Positions 6,879 through 10,674 of a stretch of DNA of 10,674 nt are shown in pieces. A program made the position numbers and the translations under genes. How positions within the stretch are numbered: the stretch's first letter is position 1; each line of letters begins with the position of its first letter. The notes below the pieces were generated by a model. That model ran no database searches. It saw only the letters and a program-made list of their open reading frames with translations, and was not told the origin of the DNA. The DNA comes from Alcaligenaceae bacterium (GTDB taxonomy: Bacteria; Pseudomonadota; Gammaproteobacteria; Burkholderiales; Burkholderiaceae). The stretch covers positions 1 through 10,674 of the forward strand of contig CANBUF010000035.1 in the NCBI GenBank assembly GCA_947372575.1, written 5' to 3'.

Positions 6879-7826
6879 TCAGCTTGCTTGCAACACAGGA
6901 ATTTGCTGAATCCCTGCCAACAACCAGCCGCCCTGCTCAGGCTTGAACAGATTCCAGACCTCTTCAAAACGGAAAGCCTCTGCACCTGCCTGTTCACGCA
7001 GCATGCCTGAAAACCGGACACTTGCAAGATTCCCGTCGGTGACTTTTTCGATGCCAAGCATTTCGGCATTCAACAGCACAACTTCGGTATGGTTGTTACT
7101 CGTACGACCATTGAGCTGTGCCTGCAATTCAATCATCAGGTCATCAGTCAGGAAATTGCGTAACGACGATACGTCTCCGCTATCCCAGACTTTTTGAATA
7201 GCGACGAACTGATTCTTGGCCTCCTGAAGGAAGCGGGTCGAATCAAAATCCGTTGGAATCGACCAGTTTTGAGCGGGCTGAACAGCTCCGGAACCAAAGC
7301 CGGCAGTCGACAGTGCGCCACCTGTCTGCTGAGCGCCAGGCGCAGAAGACTCACGCATCATGTCGTAAGAAGACTGGGCAGACGGGCTCGCGCCCATTGC
7401 CTGCATAGATGGCTGCGAAGAACCCCCTCTAAGCATGCGCATGACGAACATAATGACAAACACAACAAGCCCGCCTAGCAACACCATTCCCAACAGACTG
7501 CCAAACGCACCCGACATCCCGAGATGAGACATCAGCGCCGCGATCCCCAGGCCTGCAGCTATCCCGGCCAGAGGGCCCAGCCAGCGCGAAGCACCTGACT
7601 TGGGTGCGGCAGCTGCAGGGGCAGGAGGTGTCGCACTGCGCTGCATGCTTGAAGCGGGTGCCATGGAGGAGGAAGGTCGTTGGCTGCTGACGTTAGCGGA
7701 CTGACGTCCTGCACTGGACCCTCCACCCAGTCGGGCAGCATCAGAATCAACAGGCGCGGCGGCCAGGACAAGGCCACCCACAGCAATGAGCGTGGCAACC
7801 AGAAAACGGGATAACGGACGAAACAT
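6879..7826 (-). CDS. Tim44-like domain protein, exported/membrane-anchored
   Basis: 315 residues. The N-terminus (residues 1-31) looks like a signal sequence or membrane anchor: RFLVATLIAVGGLVLAAAP, then a possible AxA-type site. Next is a Ser/Ala/Pro-rich low-complexity linker (33-80), two hydrophobic segments (about 83-100 and 108-130) ending in MRMLRGG, a second Ser/Gln/Gly-rich linker (135-190), and a C-terminal Tim44-like alpha/beta domain (about 195-312) with FLQEAKNQFVAIQKVWDSGD and EEVWNLFK...GGWLLAGIQQ. This order is typical of bacterial Tim44 (PF04280) proteins, related to the mitochondrial import motor subunit; their bacterial role is poorly defined. The last strand (WLLAGIQQ) resembles NTF2-fold proteins. 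AGGAG (7832-7836) sits 5 bases before the ATG. It lies between ubiE and ubiJ, with a terminator-like hairpin after it, so co-transcription with ubiE is possible but with ubiJ less so. Confidence 0.88.
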   Translation of the reverse strand: MFRPLSRFLVATLIAVGGLVLAAAPVDSDAARLGGGSSAGRQSANVSSQRPSSSMAPASSMQRSATPPAPAAAAPKSGASRWLGPLAGIAAGLGIAALMSHLGMSGAFGSLLGMVLLGGLVVFVIMFVMRMLRGGSSQPSMQAMGASPSAQSSYDMMRESSAPGAQQTGGALSTAGFGSGAVQPAQNWSIPTDFDSTRFLQEAKNQFVAIQKVWDSGDVSSLRNFLTDDLMIELQAQLNGRTSNNHTEVVLLNAEMLGIEKVTDGNLASVRFSGMLREQAGAEAFRFEEVWNLFKPEQGGWLLAGIQQIPVLQAS

Positions 7827-7837
7827 GAAAGCTCCTG

Positions 7838-7852
7838 AGCGAATGATTCGCT
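7838..7852. promoter_or_regulatory. 15-bp palindrome in the leader of the Tim44-like gene
   Basis: AGCGAAT (7838-7844) and ATTCGCT (7846-7852) are exact inverted copies around a single G. The one-base centre is too tight for a full RNA hairpin and fits an operator for a dimeric regulator better. It abuts the AGGAG ribosome site (7832-7836), so a bound protein would block transcription. No matching regulator is identified. Confidence 0.4.
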
Positions 7853-7875
7853 TTTAAAGACTATTAGCACCAGAA

Positions 7876-7909
7876 AATCTTACTGGAAGCTGAATCTTAC
7901 TGAAAGCTG
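7876..7909. repeat. Two-copy 17-bp tandem direct repeat upstream of the Tim44-like gene
   Basis: AATCTTACTGGAAGCTG (7876-7892) is followed at once by AATCTTACTGAAAGCTG (7893-7909), differing only at the eleventh base. It lies in the 132-base gap between ubiE and the Tim44-like gene, 50 bases or more upstream of the latter's start. The 17-base period is less than two helical turns. It could be paired regulator sites or a recent slippage duplication. Confidence 0.75.
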
Positions 7910-7958
7910 AACAAGAATACTAGGGGGTAGACCAAGATAATTCAAAGAAGTTCATGGC

Positions 7959-8699
7959 CTAGCCAAGTTTTACACCTTCATGCAATGCGGTCAGCCCTGC
8001 CGACAGATTGAAATACTGGACCCGGGACAAACCCGCCTCGCCAAGCATGGTCTTGAGGGTTTCCTGATCCGGATGCATCCGGATGGACTCTGCCAGATAG
8101 CGGTAACTATCGGCGTCGCCTGCGACCTTCTGGCCCAGCCAGGGCAGCACTTTAAAGGAATACCAGTCATACAACGGTGCGAGCGGCTGAGCAACCTTGG
8201 AGAACTCAAGTACCAGCAGTTTGCCTCCGGGCTTGAGCACGCGGGTCATTTCAGTGAGCGCCCGATCTTTGTGCGTCATGTTACGTAACCCAAAGGCAAC
8301 GGTCACCCGGTCAAAATAATTATCCGGAAAGGGGAGTTTTTCAGCATCACAGACCGCAGTAGGCAGAAGCAGGCCTTCGTCCATCAGACGGTCCCGCCCG
8401 ACACGCAGCATCGAGTCATTGATATCGGTCAGCCAGACTTCACCCTGAGATCCTGCCTGACGGGCAAAAACACGCGCAAGGTCACCCGTCCCACCCGCGA
8501 TATCGAGCACCCGCATGCCAGGACGAACCGCAGCACGCGCGACCGTAAAGGTCTTCCAGAGGCGATGCAGACCCGCCGACATCAGGTCATTCATGACGTC
8601 ATAACGCGAGGCAACCGAATGAAAAACTTCAGCGACTTTGCTGGCTTTTTCAGATTCAGCAACCGTCTGGTAGCCGAAATGCGTTTTTTCTTCAGACAT
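7959..8699 (-). CDS. ubiE: Ubiquinone/menaquinone biosynthesis C-methyltransferase UbiE
   Basis: 246 residues (E. coli 251). UbiE is the SAM-dependent C-methyltransferase that converts demethylated quinol precursors (DDMQH2, and DMK where menaquinone is made). Similarity runs end to end: THFGYQTV at 6-13, [19 protein letters not shown] at 23-41, SAM motif [13 protein letters not shown] at 64-75, TDINDSML at 91-98, [11 protein letters not shown] at 122-132, FGLRNMT at 136-142, [15 protein letters not shown] at 154-168, [20 protein letters not shown] at 197-216 and the ending [13 protein letters not shown] chose the ATG at 8699 because it gives the family's [10 protein letters not shown] start and has AGGT (8707-8710) 7 bases upstream; an in-frame ATG at 8738 would add 13 atypical residues. 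Transcription probably starts in the gap shared with phoB, where ATTATC (8737-8742) reads GATAAT on this strand, without a good -35. Confidence 0.97.
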   Translation of the reverse strand: MSEEKTHFGYQTVAESEKASKVAEVFHSVASRYDVMNDLMSAGLHRLWKTFTVARAAVRPGMRVLDIAGGTGDLARVFARQAGSQGEVWLTDINDSMLRVGRDRLMDEGLLLPTAVCDAEKLPFPDNYFDRVTVAFGLRNMTHKDRALTEMTRVLKPGGKLLVLEFSKVAQPLAPLYDWYSFKVLPWLGQKVAGDADSYRYLAESIRMHPDQETLKTMLGEAGLSRVQYFNLSAGLTALHEGVKLG

Positions 8700-8736
8700 T
8701 GAAAATACCTGGTAATTTTCTGGACAATGAGCCTTC

Positions 8737-8742
8737 ATTATC
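8737..8742 (-). promoter_or_regulatory. Possible -10 element for ubiE
   Basis: On the - strand this reads GATAAT, one base from the sigma-70 -10 consensus, placing a transcription start about 30 bases before the ubiE ATG. No recognisable -35 lies 16-18 bases further upstream, so this is a weak suggestion. Confidence 0.3.
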
Positions 8743-8779
8743 GCAGTTCACTGGACCGACAGCGGTAAATGCCAGCAAA

Positions 8780-8797
8780 GTGTCATAAACATGACAT
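8780..8797 (+). promoter_or_regulatory. Pho box (PhoB-binding site) upstream of phoB
   Basis: GTGTCATAAACATGACAT matches 14 of 18 positions of the enterobacterial Pho box (CTGTCATAWAWCTGTCAY), two CTGTCAT-like repeats 11 bases apart. A third, weaker 11-base unit (ACACCAT) begins at 8802. The box ends exactly 10 bases before a TATTAT -10 element, the spacing expected when PhoB replaces the -35 contact. The inner bases also form an inverted repeat (TGTCAT-AAAC-ATGACA), so another regulator cannot be excluded. Confidence 0.7.
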
Positions 8798-8807
8798 ATT
8801 GACACCA

Positions 8808-8813
8808 TATTAT
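8808..8813 (+). promoter_or_regulatory. -10 element of the phoB promoter
   Basis: TATTAT is one base from the -10 consensus and lies 10 bases after the Pho box core. It would start transcription near 8820, giving a leader of about 39 bases before the phoB ATG. A TTGACA at 8799-8804 is too close to serve as its -35 and has no partner of its own at normal spacing. Confidence 0.55.
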
Positions 8814-8858
8814 TGCAACATCGTCGTCACGTATGCCGACCATTTCGAGCGTAGCCCT

Positions 8859-9563
8859 ATGTCAAGCACCATCCTAGTTGTCGAAGACGAACCTGCCATT
8901 CAGGAGCTGATCGCAGTCAATCTGTCCTTTGCCGGCCATAAAGTGTTGCGGGCCTTTGATGTGATGCAGGCCGAAACCCTGATTCGTGCGGAATTACCGG
9001 ATCTGATTCTGCTGGACTGGATGTTGCCTGGCGCGTCAGGACTGACACTGGCCCGCAAACTGCGCAGTGATGAACGTACCCGCCTGATCCCTGTCATCAT
9101 GCTGACAGCAAAAGGCGCAGAACAAGATAAGGTCGACGGGCTTGAAGCGGGTGCCGACGACTACATCACCAAGCCATTTTCGCCAAAAGAGCTCATGGCG
9201 CGCATCAAAGCGGTCCTGCGCCGGCGCGCGCCTCAACTGACAGATGACACGATTGATATCGATGCGCTCAAACTCGACCCGGTTTCTCATCGACTGACTG
9301 GGCGTGGCCAGGCGCTTGCGATCGGACCGACTGAATTTCGCCTGCTGCACTTTTTCATGACACACATGGAACGCGTTTTTTCGCGTGGCCAGCTGCTCGA
9401 CCAGGTCTGGGGCGATCATGTGTTCGTGGAAGAGCGGACTGTTGACGTGCATATTCGCAGATTACGCAAAGCACTGGAACCGACAGGGCATGAAGTACAT
9501 GTTGAAACAGTCCGCGGCAGTGGGTACCGGTTTACCGCGCAACCCTACCGGACCTCAAATTAA
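8859..9563 (+). CDS. phoB: Phosphate regulon response regulator PhoB
   Basis: 234 residues (E. coli PhoB 229), similar along the whole length. The receiver domain (about 1-120) has the acidic pair in VVEDE (E9-D10), phospho-acceptor D53 in ILLDWMLPG, T83 in MLTAKG and K105 in YITKPFSPKEL. The C-terminal winged-helix DNA-binding domain (about 130-232) contains GPTEFRLLHFFMTHMERVFS, the recognition-helix segment RTVDVHIRRLRKAL and the wing QTVRGSGYRF-type ending (here ETVRGSGYRFTAQ). When phosphorylated by PhoR under phosphate limitation it binds Pho boxes and activates phosphate uptake genes. The ATG at 8859 yields the standard start MSSTILVVEDE; the frame upstream runs through the promoter. 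A weak GAG site lies 9 bases before it. The Pho box and -10 upstream indicate positive autoregulation. phoR follows 47 bases downstream. Confidence 0.97.
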   Translation: MSSTILVVEDEPAIQELIAVNLSFAGHKVLRAFDVMQAETLIRAELPDLILLDWMLPGASGLTLARKLRSDERTRLIPVIMLTAKGAEQDKVDGLEAGADDYITKPFSPKELMARIKAVLRRRAPQLTDDTIDIDALKLDPVSHRLTGRGQALAIGPTEFRLLHFFMTHMERVFSRGQLLDQVWGDHVFVEERTVDVHIRRLRKALEPTGHEVHVETVRGSGYRFTAQPYRTSN

Positions 9564-9610
9564 AAATAAAAAGTACGATCTCGCACCAGTCTGATGAGAA
9601 AATACAAGGC

Positions 9611-10674
9611 ATGAGCGCCCTTCGCACCCTGATCTGGTTTCTGTTCTGGTCCCTGCTGGCATCTGGCATTGAGTACCGCTGGCAGACCTCTGCTGGCTGG
9701 ATTGCACTGGCAATTGCCTGCGCAGCCGTGATGACGTGGCGAAGGCATCAGGCAGGCATTGTCGCAAGGTGGGCGCTTCACCCAGAGACGGATCCCCCCG
9801 CTGATGTCGGGCAGTGGGAGGATATGGTGGCCAGCCTGTATCGCCACACACGCTCCCAGGCACTCGCCGTGCGCGAACTACAAGAAACGAATGACGCGGT
9901 GATGTCGGCGGCACAAGCGCTCCCGATCGGCGCACTCACCATGAATAAAGATTTTCAGATCCGCTGGTTCAATGTCGCGGCAGAAAAACAACTACAGCTC
10001 AAATCCGGTCAAGACATTGGGCAGAACCTCCTGAATTTATTACGCTCCCCTGCCTTTATCGCCTACGCCAGACAAACCGAATGGCCTGACTCGCTGGTAT
10101 TACGGCTCCACCTCGGCGACAAACCCCAGAGCCTCATGATGCGCCTGGTGCCTTATTCGGGGGACCAGCTGTTATTGATGACGCGCGATCTGACGTTAAT
10201 TGAAAAACTGGAGACCACCCGGCGTGATTTTGTCGCGAACGTTTCTCACGAGATGCGCACTCCACTCACTGTTCTGTCGGGCTTTCTTGAAACCCTGCTG
10301 GATGCGCCCGCAGGTGCAATTAGCCGCGAACAATCCCGGCAATATCTGTCCATGATGCACGAGCAGGCTTTGCGGATGGAAGCGCTGGTTGCAGACCTGC
10401 TCACACTTTCTGCGCTGGAAACCTCACCCAGCGCAGACCGCTCGACCATCGACGTCGCTGCATTGATTCAAACCGCTCGCCTTCAAGCCGAAGCCCTCTC
10501 ATCCACGAGACATGTGTTTGAGTGGCAGATTGAACCGGGCCTGAATTTACTGGGCAATGCCTCCGAACTGACTTCCGCTATTTCTAACCTGCTAACAAAT
10601 GCCGTGCGCTACACACCTGCAGGTGGCCACATCTCCGTGCACTGGCAGCGAGAGCCCAATGGCGCTGCGCGCTA
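9611..10674 (+). CDS. phoR: Phosphate regulon sensor histidine kinase PhoR (3'-truncated)
   Basis: The frame is open from the ATG at 9611 through the window end, giving 354 codons; full PhoR is about 430. The N-terminus has two short hydrophobic stretches (residues 6-19 and 29-43) followed by basic residues (WRRHQ), the membrane anchor with almost no periplasmic loop, as in E. coli PhoR. A linker helix and a PAS-like domain follow (about 95-195: LPIGALTMNKDFQIRWFN). The H-box is FVANVSHEMRTPLTVLSGFLETL with H213 as the phosphorylated histidine. The N-box starts at NLLTNAVRYTP (326-336); the G1, F and G2 boxes fall beyond the edge. PhoR senses phosphate status through the Pst/PhoU complex and phosphorylates PhoB. 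AAGG lies only 1 base from the ATG, so a GAG-type site near 9597-9599 is the likelier ribosome signal. Co-transcription with phoB is expected. Confidence 0.96.
   Translation, partial: MSALRTLIWFLFWSLLASGIEYRWQTSAGWIALAIACAAVMTWRRHQAGIVARWALHPETDPPADVGQWEDMVASLYRHTRSQALAVRELQETNDAVMSAAQALPIGALTMNKDFQIRWFNVAAEKQLQLKSGQDIGQNLLNLLRSPAFIAYARQTEWPDSLVLRLHLGDKPQSLMMRLVPYSGDQLLLMTRDLTLIEKLETTRRDFVANVSHEMRTPLTVLSGFLETLLDAPAGAISREQSRQYLSMMHEQALRMEALVADLLTLSALETSPSADRSTIDVAALIQTARLQAEALSSTRHVFEWQIEPGLNLLGNASELTSAISNLLTNAVRYTPAGGHISVHWQREPNGAAR

Noticed and set aside
7919..7930. CTAGGGGGTAG as a terminator for ubiE
   Set aside because: The arms are only three bases and no U-tract follows; no convincing ubiE terminator was found.
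8700..8738. Longer UbiE starting at the ATG at 8738
   Set aside because: It adds 13 atypical residues and covers the likely -10 and ribosome site; [10 protein letters not shown] at 8699 matches the family start.
8799..8804. Perfect TTGACA as a -35 box for phoB
   Set aside because: No -10-like hexamer lies 15-19 bases downstream; it falls within the Pho box repeat region and the TATTAT at 8808 is too close to pair with it.
9555..9935. 126-codon open frame antisense to the start of phoR
   Set aside because: PhoR reads clearly on the other strand; the antisense product is Arg/Ser/Pro-rich with no domain.

Overview
The window reads as core chromosome of a betaproteobacterium, most likely order Burkholderiales and perhaps family Alcaligenaceae. 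That placement is inferred from gene order and protein similarity recalled from memory, not from a search. Base composition is moderately GC-rich and looks even throughout. Coding is dense, and there is no transposase, integrase, phage gene, CRISPR array, tRNA or rRNA. I see ten protein-coding genes; those at both window edges are cut.

Left part, + strand (1-3049): the C-terminal part of a BtuF-like periplasmic binding protein, then thiG (thiazole synthase), thiD (HMP/HMP-P kinase) and a divergent protein-L-isoaspartate O-methyltransferase-like gene. Gaps are 59, 11 and 30 bases, so these could share one transcript. A strong hairpin (3055-3087) follows and probably serves both converging transcription units.

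Middle, - strand (3120-8699), in transcription order: ubiE, a secreted or membrane Tim44-domain protein, ubiJ, ubiB, a ferritin-like di-iron protein and hldC (heptose-1-phosphate adenylyltransferase). This resembles the enterobacterial ubiE-ubiJ-ubiB locus, but a Tim44-like gene sits between ubiE and ubiJ, and a di-iron gene plus an LPS-heptose gene follow ubiB where E. coli has tatABC. A terminator-like hairpin after the Tim44-like gene (6824-6847) suggests that ubiJ-ubiB-diiron-hldC is a separate transcript. ubiJ and ubiB overlap by 4 bases (ATGA), which points to translational coupling.

Right part, + strand (8859-10674): phoB and the first 354 codons of phoR, the phosphate-starvation two-component system. 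A Pho box lies 10 bases upstream of a good -10 element before phoB, so autoregulation is likely.

Functionally the window joins cofactor synthesis (thiamine, ubiquinone), envelope LPS precursor supply and phosphate sensing. I do not see a clearly new system. The best leads are the orphan di-iron protein inside the ubiquinone gene cluster, a 17-bp tandem repeat plus a near-perfect palindrome upstream of the Tim44-like gene, another palindrome upstream of ubiJ, an 8-G tract in hldC, and the divergent PIMT-like methyltransferase.
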